From: Methanobacteriota archaeon
GTDB taxonomy: Archaea > Thermoplasmatota > Poseidoniia > Poseidoniales > Poseidoniaceae
DNA: 33,870 nucleotides
Assembly: GCA_018662825.1 (NCBI GenBank)
Contig: JABJFI010000073.1
Coordinates: 1-33,870, forward strand
Reading direction: 5' to 3'
Shown: positions 15,871 through 24,182 of the stretch, piece after piece
How the letters are laid out: each line of letters opens with the position of its first letter
How positions within the stretch are numbered: position 1 is the stretch's first letter
The notes under the pieces: generated by a model
The model's database searches: none
What the model was told of the DNA's origin: nothing
The model's input: the letters and a program-made list of their open reading frames with translations, nothing else
Position numbers and translations under genes: made by a program

Positions 15871-16710
15871 TTACTCTTCTTCTACAGGCGTAATTTTACG
15901 GCGCCTCTGGCTCTTCCATTCACTATTGCCTGATACATACTGCAGAGCTGTAGTGGCATCAAGAATGCCCCCAATGAGGCGTGTTGCTTCATCTTCAGTT
16001 GGCATTGAACGCATTATTCCACGCCGCAAATTGTGAGAAAAACTTTCCCGTCTCTCATCATTTCCAGGTAAAGCCTGACCCATTTCTATAATGCCTTGGT
16101 GAAGTATTCCCTTCAATGTAGGATTGATACTACGTTCGAGCGGAACAATATCGGGCATTCCTGGGTCGTTTCCTTGACTGGATTGAACGATTGAACGATG
16201 TAATTCGTATACACAGGCATTCACTGCATGAGAAAGATTGGCAATCGGATACCCTTCCCATGTCGGTAATGTCACTAGAAAATCACAAAATCCGAGTGAT
16301 TCGGTAGACAGCCCCTTGCCCTCTTCACCAAATACAAGGGAAACAGAATCTGTGAAACCTTTCAATCGCTCAGTCATCTCCCAAGGGTACATGAAGTGAC
16401 GAAAGGTTGTCTTTGCACCAATCTCGCGTTTACCAGATGTGCCAATAGTAAGACTGCAATCTGCTGTTGCTTGTTCGAGTGATTCAAAAACCTCACACTT
16501 ATCGAGAATTCTTCCCGCATGTTTGGCCCGATTACGAGCTTCGATATCATCTGGTGAGCATGTTGGGGAAACAAGCCGCAAGGAGTCAAAACCATAATTC
16601 AGCATACTTCTACATACAGCCCCAAGGTTACCTGGGTGCGATGCCCCGACGAGTATGATGTGCAGATTGTATCCTCGATGCGGAAGTGGTACTCCTTGCC
16701 TATCTCCCAT
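15871..16710 (-). CDS. SPOUT-class RNA 2'-O-methyltransferase (TrmH/TrmJ-like)
   Basis: A 279-residue knotted methyltransferase. Motif 1 is SHPGNLGAVCRSMLNYGFD, motif 2 FGEEGKGLS and motif 3 LPTWEGYPIANLSHAV, which closest resembles TrmJ-type enzymes methylating tRNA position 32. The C-terminal 100 residues are helical with a basic end (SQRRRKIT). Three consecutive ATG codons at 16716, 16713 and 16710 follow GAGGAGG; the third gives the best spacing. It is last in the minus-strand ribosomal cluster and converges with queD with no gap. The exact tRNA or rRNA target is not shown by sequence. Confidence 0.88.
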   Translation of the reverse strand: MGDRQGVPLPHRGYNLHIILVGASHPGNLGAVCRSMLNYGFDSLRLVSPTCSPDDIEARNRAKHAGRILDKCEVFESLEQATADCSLTIGTSGKREIGAKTTFRHFMYPWEMTERLKGFTDSVSLVFGEEGKGLSTESLGFCDFLVTLPTWEGYPIANLSHAVNACVYELHRSIVQSSQGNDPGMPDIVPLERSINPTLKGILHQGIIEMGQALPGNDERRESFSHNLRRGIMRSMPTEDEATRLIGGILDATTALQYVSGNSEWKSQRRRKITPVEEE

Positions 16711-16712
16711 CA

Positions 16713-16946
16713 TCATTCCTCCTCACTTTCAGGTGAAACTAATTCTTCACATTCTAAAATCCAGCGAGGGTTACATGGTTGGTAAAGAAAAAAAAGGTGT
16801 CCACCTTCTTCACGGTCAACCATTACAAGTGAACGTTTTCGGATTCCAAATTTATTTCGGAGTTGAAGAATAAGTTCCTCAAGTATTTCTTTTGACTGGT
16901 GATGAACTGATACAGGGGTGCGGTCCCAATTGACACGCACAGGCAC
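16713..16946 (-). CDS. Conserved-looking 77-aa protein of unknown function
   Basis: Starts at GTG 16946 (GTG CCT GTG CGT), 7 nt after GAGGCGAT, in a frame closed by a stop just upstream. It begins MPVRVNWDRTPVSVHHQS, has a central helix and the strands SLVMVDREEGGHLFFLYQP, and ends in an acidic tail. No family is recognised. Its stop codon overlaps the first ATG of the methyltransferase and it sits 13 nt after eS17, so it is translated within the ribosomal operon. A ribosome- or RNA-linked role is inference from position only. Confidence 0.65.
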   Translation of the reverse strand: MPVRVNWDRTPVSVHHQSKEILEELILQLRNKFGIRKRSLVMVDREEGGHLFFLYQPCNPRWILECEELVSPESEEE

Positions 16947-16959
16947 TTCATCGCCTCAT

Positions 16960-17151
16960 TCAGTCTACTCGGCGCTGGCGGTATGTGGTGACATATCCAG
17001 CAATCCAGTTGCGGAGTTTCTTTGATTCAACATCTGTGAGTTCTTGGACCATCTTCTTGTTATGGTCAAAATCGTCAGTGAATTTCTCACCGTGATCTTC
17101 AACAAGATGGATTGCGCGGATTTTAATAAAACTTGGTCGGATATTTCCCAT
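16960..17151 (-). CDS. rps17e: Ribosomal protein eS17
   Basis: A 63-residue archaeal/eukaryotic small-subunit protein. The sequence [18 protein letters not shown], then [16 protein letters not shown], and [13 protein letters not shown] is characteristic of eS17. ATG 17151 lies about 8 nt after GAGGAGTGA; an in-frame GTG three codons upstream would overlap that site. It is directly downstream of eL31 in the same transcript. Confidence 0.95.
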   Translation of the reverse strand: MGNIRPSFIKIRAIHLVEDHGEKFTDDFDHNKKMVQELTDVESKKLRNWIAGYVTTYRQRRVD

Positions 17152-17156
17152 ATGAT

Positions 17157-17432
17157 TCACTCCTCAAATAATTTGACTTCGATTGGAATATCTGGCTCAT
17201 CGTGTCGAGTAACTTGCAAGCGAATCTTGCGGGGTGGGTTCTCGATACCACGGGACCAGATATGTTCGTTGACACTTGGGTCAATCCAAACTTCTTCATC
17301 TTCGCGAACTTTCAAGTGATGAATCACATGTTCACGGATGATTTGGATTGCACGAGGTGCACGCTTGTAACGGGTAATTCCCCACGCTTTGCGTAGAGGG
17401 ACAGTCAATTCAGATTCATTTGCACGTACCAT
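17157..17432 (-). CDS. rpl31e: Ribosomal protein eL31
   Basis: A 91-residue large-subunit protein located near the peptide exit in archaeal and eukaryotic ribosomes. It has [19 protein letters not shown], then [20 protein letters not shown], both hallmarks of eL31. ATG 17432 is preceded by TGAGGTGA, where TGA is the stop of eL39. The last residues are acidic. Confidence 0.95.
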   Translation of the reverse strand: MVRANESELTVPLRKAWGITRYKRAPRAIQIIREHVIHHLKVREDEEVWIDPSVNEHIWSRGIENPPRKIRLQVTRHDEPDIPIEVKLFEE

Positions 17433-17442
17433 CTTAATCACC

Positions 17443-17598
17443 TCATCGTTGGAGCTTGCTTCGGCGCCAGTGGTGTCGCTTTGGGTGCGACACTGTGTTT
17501 CGGTCGGTCTTTAACATGACCCAAACGGGGACACGTCGGTTCTGCTTCCCCACTTTCATGAGGCGTATTTTCTTAGCTGCTGGTTTATTTCTTGACAT
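17443..17598 (-). CDS. rpl39e: Ribosomal protein eL39
   Basis: A very short, very basic protein of 51 residues: [31 protein letters not shown] and [13 protein letters not shown] match eL39 along its entire length. It lies in the exit tunnel of archaeal and eukaryotic ribosomes. ATG is at 17598 and TGA at 17443-17445. The TGA is fused to the GGTGA ribosome binding site of eL31, a sign of coupled translation. It is easily missed by length cut-offs. Confidence 0.95.
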   Translation of the reverse strand: MSRNKPAAKKIRLMKVGKQNRRVPVWVMLKTDRNTVSHPKRHHWRRSKLQR

Positions 17599-17612
17599 GT
17601 TCGAGCACCTTC

Positions 17613-17972
17613 TCAGATTCTTCGGATGGACGCACTACGGCGGCTCTTCGATTGGGATAGGAGCAATTGTTTCAATTGCTCATCATTCATGATGGAGTTC
17701 ATCTTTCCTTCGTTATGAAGTTGAACGATTGTTTGTTTAATCATTTCAGCACGTTCTGGAGCTGCTAATGCAAGAGTTGTGAGCCGAGAACGGGCTTCTG
17801 GGGAAAGCAATTTTTTCATTGCTGCGTCGAGGTTCTGTGATGCTTGTTGCTCTTGTTGAGCTTTGATTTCAGCATCAACCTGTTGAGCAGCCTGTTGCTG
17901 AATCTGTTGTTGAAGAGCCAAGCGACGTTGTTCACGTAGTTGGTTCAACTCATTATCTTGAGCCGAAACCAT
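17613..17972 (-). CDS. PDCD5-family DNA-binding protein
   Basis: A 119-residue homologue of eukaryotic programmed cell death protein 5 (TFAR19), found in most archaea beside eS19. It opens [20 protein letters not shown], followed by a Gln-rich coiled-coil helix and the conserved core [24 protein letters not shown] 17972 follows GAGGTGACAAGT. The upstream open frame continues into eS19 but the ribosome binding site picks this start. It has three-helix bundle topology; its cellular role in archaea is not settled. Confidence 0.93.
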   Translation of the reverse strand: MVSAQDNELNQLREQRRLALQQQIQQQAAQQVDAEIKAQQEQQASQNLDAAMKKLLSPEARSRLTTLALAAPERAEMIKQTIVQLHNEGKMNSIMNDEQLKQLLLSQSKSRRSASIRRI

Positions 17973-17995
17973 ACTTGTCACCTCATTCACGTCCT

Positions 17996-18490
17996 TCAGT
18001 ATTTCGAAAGCCCTGGATATTGTTCTTCTGCAAGAGGGCGGCACTCATGTGCTACACCATCGATCATCTTGTGGCCGGCTGCAGTGATTTGGCGTCCCTT
18101 GAATAATTGGAGTTGGTCTCCATTTTCATCTTCAACAACACGACCGGGGACTTTCTCGACAAGTCCTTTGTCCTCAAGTTGTTGAAGTGATGTTCGAATA
18201 ATATGTCGGGAAGCAACACCGGGAGTATTTGGGCCAGCACCGTTGTCTTTACGACCGCCAAATGCTTGAGCCAAATGAGTGACACCAATTGGGCCTTCTC
18301 GGGCAACCTTTCGAAGAATAGCAGCGGAGCGTAGGAACCACCAATTTGATTGGGATGGAGGGCGTTCACGATCGACACCAGTTTTTACAAATTCGGCCCA
18401 CTCTGGGGTGGAAACGCTTTGAGTTTCTTCGAGACGTGCAGCAAGAGCTGGGTTAAAGATTTCAGCGGGTATATCGTATAGAGTCGTCAT
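17996..18490 (-). CDS. rps19e: Ribosomal protein eS19
   Basis: A 164-residue small-subunit protein. TLYDIPAEIFNPALAARLEE and PPSQSNWWFLRSAAILRKV, then SRHIIRTSLQQLEDKGLVE and the ending GRQITAAGHKMIDGVA identify eS19. It is the first gene of the minus-strand cluster eS19, PDCD5, eL39, eL31, eS17, unknown, methyltransferase. A TATA-like CATATA (18527-18532) predicts a start of transcription near 18503 and a short leader. Confidence 0.95.
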   Translation of the reverse strand: MTTLYDIPAEIFNPALAARLEETQSVSTPEWAEFVKTGVDRERPPSQSNWWFLRSAAILRKVAREGPIGVTHLAQAFGGRKDNGAGPNTPGVASRHIIRTSLQQLEDKGLVEKVPGRVVEDENGDQLQLFKGRQITAAGHKMIDGVAHECRPLAEEQYPGLSKY

Positions 18491-18526
18491 GATAAGACAC
18501 CGAGCATTTTGCCGACCGAACTCCCC

Positions 18527-18532
18527 TATATG
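18527..18532 (-). promoter_or_regulatory. TATA element of the eS19 ribosomal cluster
   Basis: CATATA on the minus strand, about 39 nt before ATG 18490. The next six genes show tight spacing, so this promoter probably drives the whole cluster. Confidence 0.45.
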
Positions 18533-18637
18533 AAGAGAACGGGTAAAACAGTCCGCAGCATGAACGCCTATATCCTTCAGTTATGCGAAAAATGGCTGTG
18601 ACAAGGGTTCAAGAAAGAGAGGTTCGTGGCGGGGTTG

Positions 18638-19456
18638 ATGAAGAAGGCCCTAGCACAGAATCCGAATCTCTTAAGGACATTGTTGGGCTTGTCCGTCACC
18701 TTGATTCTCTTGCTATCGTATGCAGTCTATGGCGCCACAATATCGCCCTCATACTATCTTTATGACACAAATTCGCATGTAACTGAGCATGTCATTGACG
18801 ACCCGACACCTCTCTATCAAGAATCAACAAATACTACTACATGGGTTTGGGAAATTCCTGCAAACGGTTCAAATCTGACTTGGGTACACCTTACAGCACT
18901 CGACCTTTCTTCGGATTCAACTGTTAGATTAATCAATGCTGCGGGATTGTATAGCCATCGGCTTCTCGGCATCGAATCCGACCAAGCATTCAGTTGCGCA
19001 GTGCACTGTCAAAAAAATTCAACACATGAAGTTGAATCCCCTGAAGGAGATATAATTGTGATTCATGCACTCACTTCCTATGACCCAGCACGACGGAATA
19101 ATGGCACTGTATATGGCTCAGATATCATAGAGGCGACTTTGGAGGCTAAAGCATTGATTGAATATGAGCACATGCCGTCAATGTTAAGAGTTGAAATTAT
19201 CGAACAAGGTGAACGGCAAACGTCTCCCGAAATTATCATAGTTACTGTCAATGAAGAATTTAATTCAATTTCGGTGTTTTCAATTGATGCAGCGACTGAA
19301 TTTATGTGGGCACTTGCAGCTGTTGTAGGATGTTTCTCAATGGTTCTCATTCCATCCTTCACAGTATATTTTGCTGCAAATGCGCGAGAAAAGAAGGACC
19401 AAGTGAAATTGAAGGAATCCGAAGAGCAAGTGAAAGCATCTCTTGAAGAAGCATGA
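18638..19456 (+). CDS. Two-helix membrane protein with extracytoplasmic domain
   Basis: A 272-residue protein of unknown family. An N-terminal helix (LLGLSVTLILLLSYAVYG) leads to an exported domain of about 170 residues with NxT/NxS sites and two nearby cysteines (SCAVHC). A second helix (WALAAVVGCFSMVLIPSF) precedes a short charged cytoplasmic tail ending in a coiled-coil-like KLKESEEQVKASLEEA. ATG 18638 follows GGCGGGG; GTG 18626 after AGAGAGG is an alternative. A TATA-like CTATATCC at 18569-18576 lies upstream. The 3' end overlaps the open frame of the following surface protein but not its likely start. Confidence 0.7.
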   Translation: MKKALAQNPNLLRTLLGLSVTLILLLSYAVYGATISPSYYLYDTNSHVTEHVIDDPTPLYQESTNTTTWVWEIPANGSNLTWVHLTALDLSSDSTVRLINAAGLYSHRLLGIESDQAFSCAVHCQKNSTHEVESPEGDIIVIHALTSYDPARRNNGTVYGSDIIEATLEAKALIEYEHMPSMLRVEIIEQGERQTSPEIIIVTVNEEFNSISVFSIDAATEFMWALAAVVGCFSMVLIPSFTVYFAANAREKKDQVKLKESEEQVKASLEEA

Positions 19457-19480
19457 TTTTATCTTTCTCCCAATTGCCTC

Positions 19481-19489
19481 ATATATATT
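19481..19489 (+). promoter_or_regulatory. TATA element of the large surface protein gene
   Basis: ATATATATT, centred 21 nt before ATG 19506 and 30 nt before ATG 19515. It overlaps no gene except it lies just after the preceding stop. Confidence 0.45.
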
Positions 19490-19514
19490 GAAGACATGTG
19501 GTGCAATGAGCGCC

Positions 19515-22500
19515 ATGCAGAAGTTTGTAGGATATCTCCTTTTGTTTCTCTTGGTTGGAAGCAGTGTCCCGAATTTGCCTGTGGATGAGATAGCCGAATC
19601 ACCGGAGATGGCATCTTCTGGTCGTGCAACTGGCGTTGATGTTATTGTTACAGATGTGTCTTTCTCTTATACAACTGCAGGTGATGAAGAACAATATCGA
19701 ATGTTTTCATCAAATTATCCAGTGCCAGGATTCAACAGACCTGCGCTTCTATATGTCGTCGATGCTGTCGTTAATGTTCCAATACAAGTTGATGTAATGG
19801 TTGAAAACCTTGGAACTGCATCTTCAGGAACTATTGATGTCAACATCAAAGTGCTCCACAATGAATACATCCTTTTCGAAATGGTCAATGAAACAGTTCA
19901 GTTAGGTAGTTTGAATGGAGGCAATTCGAACTCTGTTTCAAAATCGTTTACTCCAACCTATGCTGGAAACCATACTCTTGCCATACGCGCAACATCGACC
20001 ATCGTCGATGATAATCCTCAAAACGATGAGAAAATTGGAAGCCTTACTGTTGCTAGCAGTTACTTCAATTGTGATAATTTAGCAGGTTGGAGTGCAGGAA
20101 CTCAATGGGGGTTAAGTAGTGATACTGCTCTATCTATGGGTACTAGTTGCCATATTGGAAATGGACAGTCTTCGAATTACAATAACAACCTTGCAACCTC
20201 TTTGGTTACACCTGTAATGGATATGTCTGACGTTGTATCAAATCCAACAAGAACGAATGGATTGAGTTTTTATTATACTGGGAGTACTGCATCGGGTGAT
20301 GTATTGAAAATTGAGGCTCTATCCTCAATGGGTGGCTGGTTTCAATTGGCAAGTATCAGTGCCTCCATAGACCAAAATTTCCTTGATGGGCAAGATTATC
20401 AAACGTTCTCGGTGAACAATGCGGGTGCAACTTCTCCACTCATTCCAACGCCGAATGAGTATTTTCACAGCCAAACACAATTCCGATTTTTGTTTGAATC
20501 AGATGCATCGGGAACAGATATTGGCTACTATTTTGATGACCTAGTATTCGTTTATGACCAGAAAGTGCGGCAAGATGAATATGCAATCTCTTCAAACGGA
20601 ATTTCGACAGTCGGTTCGGTCCCTGGACAATGGGGAACTGTCCGAGTCGAGGTTACAAATGATGGGAATATATCCGATTCAGTGATTCCACAAATTATTG
20701 GGTTGCCTCAATCATGGGATTCATATTTTGCTCATCCTAGTGGTGTTTCAATCAATACACAGTCGGGAGTACTTTTGGCACCTGGTGAGTCGAAATTTAT
20801 CGACATAAAAATTCAGCCTGACGAAAATGCGACCACTGGGCTTCACCAAATGACGTTTAAGGGCGTTTCCAGTCAATATGCGCAGGTAAATACGACTCTC
20901 CCAATGCAATTTCAAGTAGTCCCTGATAGAGAACCACATATTGTAAAACCCGAAGTATCACCATCTTGTCCGCCAGGTAGCACCTGTTACTTTTCAGTTG
21001 ATATCGAGAATTTAGGTGATGCAACCGATGTATTTGATTTAACAATCGATTCCTCAACACTACCACTAAACTGGAATGTATATTTGGCATGGACTCAAGA
21101 TTCAAGTGTTCTCGTTCGCACTGATTCGCCTACACAAGTTGATTTCACATTAACTATACCGGCTGATGCAATTCCGGATTCAATGTTCAGTTTTTCATTG
21201 ACTGCAGTGTCGCAAAATAATTCCATCCGAACACACACTGAGAGCATTGATGTATCTGCTTCAATGATAAGTGATGCAGGAATTGGAATTTCATCAAATC
21301 AGATGCAAAATGATTTGACAATTGATGCGGGAGAAACCCTTTCTATTGAATTCACAATTTGGAATAATGCCACTCGCCAAGATGTTTTTTCGGTTTCATT
21401 ACTTCACGACCCACCCGGTCAATGGATCATCGAACAACCCGGCCTTGATAATGCAGTAATTAATGGAGAATCTTTCACATCATTTACCATTGATGTCACA
21501 GCACCGACAACTGGGCAAGCTGGTGATGAGGCTCCATCTATTACACCTACCCTGATTTCGAAAAGAAGTGGAATGGAATTTCAAGGCGCTTCATTGGAAG
21601 GGATTGTAGTTAGTACTGTAAGTGACCTTGAGTTACGCCTACTCGAATATCCACAGAAACTATCGCCTGGTGTGGCATCCAAAGTTATTATGGAAATTGA
21701 GAACAACGGGAATGGCGAAGTTTCAGCCACTCTTTCCAGTGATACAATTCCAAATACATGGGATTGGTGGGTTCGTATCGATGATTTAAATCACACAGGA
21801 AGTATCACACTGTCGGCACCATATGATGATGAAGATATTGTAGAAATTGAAGTTTGGATATTGTTACCAAGTGCAGAACTAGCAGGTGAAATTCATACGA
21901 TTGATTTCTCAGTTTCCAATAGTGATGGACTTCTTGATTTGGACACAAGTGATAATTACATTTCATTTGATTCTATTACGGGTTCTGTTCGTAAACCAGC
22001 ACTATACGCAAACCAAAGTGAAACAACTGCCAGTGTTGGAGGTACTGCTTCGGTAAACATTACAGTTCAAAATATTGGCAATGCTGCCGATGAACATTTC
22101 TTTGTGATGGCATCCGTATCTACATCACCCCCGCATGATGGAATTATAGCATTCATGAGTATTGGAACATCAGGCGCATCTCGCCCACTGAATATTGCGA
22201 ACCCTTTCACTATGACTGCAGGACAAGAGATGTTGGTTGCCGTCGACATCATAATTCCGGACGATATACCATTGAACTCGCGAATAGTCGTGTCATTTCA
22301 AGTAATAGCGGGGGAAGATGCTGAATCAAGACCATATGAATTGAACCATGAAACACTCATTTTGATTGACAAGCAACGGGTGATGGATGCTGAAATGAGC
22401 CTTCAATCTGAACAAATATACACTACTGGAATTCCTGCGCCATTCTGGATAAATGTGACTTCTTCATCAACACAGGCCGAGGAATATCTTATTCATGTCG

Positions 22501-23090
22501 AACAGCCAGAACAATGGCAGACTGTGTGCCAAGGAATATTAGTCAATAATACTGGCCATTCATTGGAGCATGATGCAGGATATTTAACTCCAAAATACAC
22601 CGATATGATGTGTGAATTACATCGCCTTGGAGGCGATAGTGAAGGCCAAGTTACTGTGACAATAGAATCAATTGATGGCATGATGCAATGGTCTGATAGT
22701 CGAACATTCTCATTCAACATGGTTGAAGAGGATAGAGTTGCTATGAATTCCGAAATGATTGCAACATCCATTGCAGCCGTTCTATTTGTTGCTATAGTAC
22801 TTACATTACTCTTGCGAAAACGGAAAAATAGTTATGGAGATGAGGAGGAGGAAAAACAGTATGTTGAAACTCAAACACAACAAGCAGTTAGTGGACCTCC
22901 TGTATCGTCGAATGGCCCACCAGTGTCTCATCAAGTGGCCAATACTCCCGAAGCCATTCAAGCACCTCTTGCCGTGAATACTGTCGTTTCACCTTCCACG
23001 CCAGCATTACCCCCTGAAGGGTTACCAGCGGGATGGACTATGGAACAATGGCATCACTATGGGCAGCAATATCTCAATACGAAACAGTAA
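19515..23090 (+). CDS. Large secreted/anchored beta-sandwich surface protein
   Basis: About 1191 residues. A signal peptide (QKFVGYLLLFLLVGSSVPN) is followed by a CARDB-like domain, a jelly-roll/MAM-like domain with paired cysteines near CDNLAGW and SCHIGNG, and then a series of Ig-like repeats of the NEW3/CARDB type, seen in recurring phrases such as VENLGTASSG, VTNDGNISDS, IENLGDATDV and VQNIGNAADE. Near the C-terminus one membrane helix (MIATSIAAVLFVAIVLTLLL) and a basic stop-transfer precede a Pro/Gln-rich cytoplasmic tail ending LPAGWTMEQWHHYGQQYL. Start ATG 19506 or 19515 is not decided. It is probably a cell-surface adhesion, scaffold or S-layer-associated protein. Confidence 0.82.
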   Translation: MQKFVGYLLLFLLVGSSVPNLPVDEIAESPEMASSGRATGVDVIVTDVSFSYTTAGDEEQYRMFSSNYPVPGFNRPALLYVVDAVVNVPIQVDVMVENLGTASSGTIDVNIKVLHNEYILFEMVNETVQLGSLNGGNSNSVSKSFTPTYAGNHTLAIRATSTIVDDNPQNDEKIGSLTVASSYFNCDNLAGWSAGTQWGLSSDTALSMGTSCHIGNGQSSNYNNNLATSLVTPVMDMSDVVSNPTRTNGLSFYYTGSTASGDVLKIEALSSMGGWFQLASISASIDQNFLDGQDYQTFSVNNAGATSPLIPTPNEYFHSQTQFRFLFESDASGTDIGYYFDDLVFVYDQKVRQDEYAISSNGISTVGSVPGQWGTVRVEVTNDGNISDSVIPQIIGLPQSWDSYFAHPSGVSINTQSGVLLAPGESKFIDIKIQPDENATTGLHQMTFKGVSSQYAQVNTTLPMQFQVVPDREPHIVKPEVSPSCPPGSTCYFSVDIENLGDATDVFDLTIDSSTLPLNWNVYLAWTQDSSVLVRTDSPTQVDFTLTIPADAIPDSMFSFSLTAVSQNNSIRTHTESIDVSASMISDAGIGISSNQMQNDLTIDAGETLSIEFTIWNNATRQDVFSVSLLHDPPGQWIIEQPGLDNAVINGESFTSFTIDVTAPTTGQAGDEAPSITPTLISKRSGMEFQGASLEGIVVSTVSDLELRLLEYPQKLSPGVASKVIMEIENNGNGEVSATLSSDTIPNTWDWWVRIDDLNHTGSITLSAPYDDEDIVEIEVWILLPSAELAGEIHTIDFSVSNSDGLLDLDTSDNYISFDSITGSVRKPALYANQSETTASVGGTASVNITVQNIGNAADEHFFVMASVSTSPPHDGIIAFMSIGTSGASRPLNIANPFTMTAGQEMLVAVDIIIPDDIPLNSRIVVSFQVIAGEDAESRPYELNHETLILIDKQRVMDAEMSLQSEQIYTTGIPAPFWINVTSSSTQAEEYLIHVEQPEQWQTVCQGILVNNTGHSLEHDAGYLTPKYTDMMCELHRLGGDSEGQVTVTIESIDGMMQWSDSRTFSFNMVEEDRVAMNSEMIATSIAAVLFVAIVLTLLLRKRKNSYGDEEEEKQYVETQTQQAVSGPPVSSNGPPVSHQVANTPEAIQAPLAVNTVVSPSTPALPPEGLPAGWTMEQWHHYGQQYLNTKQ

Positions 23091-23115
23091 GGGACTCGGT
23101 TCAAGAGGCAAAAGC

Positions 23116-23295
23116 ATGGAATCTATGGCATACCCACCTGTTTGGTACTTACTTTGGTTGGTAATTGCCTTATGCGGAGTAGGAACATGGTTTCTGCGAA
23201 ATTTTACTGAACGTGTTGAAGCAACACGCCTTGTTGCTTTCTCCGGTGTTGCTTCGATGTTAGTCATGGTTGTTTGGACTTTTACACAATTTTGA
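23116..23295 (+). CDS. Small two-helix membrane protein
   Basis: A 59-residue protein starting MESMAYPPVWY at ATG 23116, after AGAGG at normal spacing. It has two hydrophobic segments (VWYLLWLVIALCGVGTWFL and LVAFSGVASMLVMVVWTF) joined by a charged loop RNFTERVEATR. It lies between the large surface protein and the PqqD-like gene, 25 nt after the former; its stop overlaps the latter's ribosome binding site (TGAGGTGA, 23293-23300). Function is unknown. Confidence 0.65.
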   Translation: MESMAYPPVWYLLWLVIALCGVGTWFLRNFTERVEATRLVAFSGVASMLVMVVWTFTQF

Positions 23296-23304
23296 GGTGA
23301 ACAT

Positions 23305-23859
23305 ATGGAACTTGCTGATGCTGATGAACACCAATATCATGGAACATTTCCCTGCCGATTGCCAGTCTGGTGGGCACGTGTTGGTGAGATAGGTCCACAT
23401 TCTGACCAAAACGGAATAACTGGGAAAAAAATTGTACTACGAATTGAAAAAAGGTTTACACGTTTTGAACGACTCCTAGCAAAATTATTGAGGGCACCAA
23501 AAGAAGTACGAAGGCCTCTTGATTCAATGAATAGCATGCTTTGGGAACTTGCAGATGGCACGAGAACTTTTCAAGATATTTGTGCGGCAATGGATGAAGT
23601 ATTCCACGAAGACATTGCACCTGTTGTCGTAAGGACAGCTGCTGGAATTGATGCACTTATCTCAAGGAATCTTATGACCTGTCTTGGGGAAACTTTTACG
23701 CAGAAATGGAATATTGGACCAGGCCAAATTCCACATCAGCAAAAACTTGGTGAAGTGGATGAGAAAATGGGCTACGATATTGAAGCAAGAACCAAGTTTG
23801 AGGCCAAATTTATCGAAGCAATAACTCTAGATCCTCAACAGGACGTCCAATCCGAGTAG
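23305..23859 (+). CDS. PqqD-like protein
   Basis: A 184-residue protein. Residues about 50-130 match the PqqD fold: RRPLDSMNSMLWELADGTRT, FQDICAAMDEVFHEDI and DALISRNLMTCL, the helix-turn and winged-helix pattern that binds leader peptides in RiPP pathways. The N-terminal 45 residues (HGTFPCRLPVWWARV) and C-terminal 50 are extra and unrecognised. No radical SAM partner or precursor peptide is evident nearby. Many archaea carry lone PqqD-like proteins with unknown roles, so function is open. The 3' end overlaps the convergent ArsC-like gene by 50 bp. Confidence 0.75.
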   Translation: MELADADEHQYHGTFPCRLPVWWARVGEIGPHSDQNGITGKKIVLRIEKRFTRFERLLAKLLRAPKEVRRPLDSMNSMLWELADGTRTFQDICAAMDEVFHEDIAPVVVRTAAGIDALISRNLMTCLGETFTQKWNIGPGQIPHQQKLGEVDEKMGYDIEARTKFEAKFIEAITLDPQQDVQSE

Positions 23860-24160
23860 ATGTTCCAACATCAAGCCAAGGACGTTCCATTAAATGTCCA
23901 TGTTCTGAAAGAAAGCGTGCAATTGATTCGATACTGTCGCGGTCGACTTCTGGTGACTCCAGTTCCTTGAAGGCCTTATCCTTCCAGCGAATGGCCGAAC
24001 CTATGTCTCCATCAAGACGAGATAGGAGAGAATGAAGAGTCTCATAATCGAGTGGCGAGACCAGATAAAGATGAATTTCAACATCCTGTGAAGACGATTC
24101 ACATAAGGTGGCGGCTTGTCGAGATTTTGAACAGCGAGGGTTATGATAGAGTACGGGCAT
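23810..24160 (-). CDS. ArsC/Spx-family thioredoxin-fold protein
   Basis: A 116-residue ArsC-family protein. The start MPVLYHNPRCSKSRQA places the catalytic cysteine at C10, and the C-terminal IGRPVEDLELLL carries the conserved Arg-Pro. Glutaredoxin-linked arsenate reductases and the YfgD type share this pattern, so arsenate reduction is likely but not certain. ATG 24160 is preferred over an upstream in-frame ATG because that would overlap the preceding gene. Its 3' end runs 50 bp into the PqqD-like gene on the other strand. Confidence 0.85.
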   Translation of the reverse strand: MPVLYHNPRCSKSRQAATLCESSSQDVEIHLYLVSPLDYETLHSLLSRLDGDIGSAIRWKDKAFKELESPEVDRDSIESIARFLSEHGHLMERPWLDVGTSTRIGRPVEDLELLLR

Positions 24161-24182
24161 AGAACTGCCTTGGATGTTTGAC

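Noticed and set aside
18583-18765. 60-aa frame upstream of the membrane protein
   Set aside because: It overlaps the better-supported frame with a membrane helix and has no domain or start signal.
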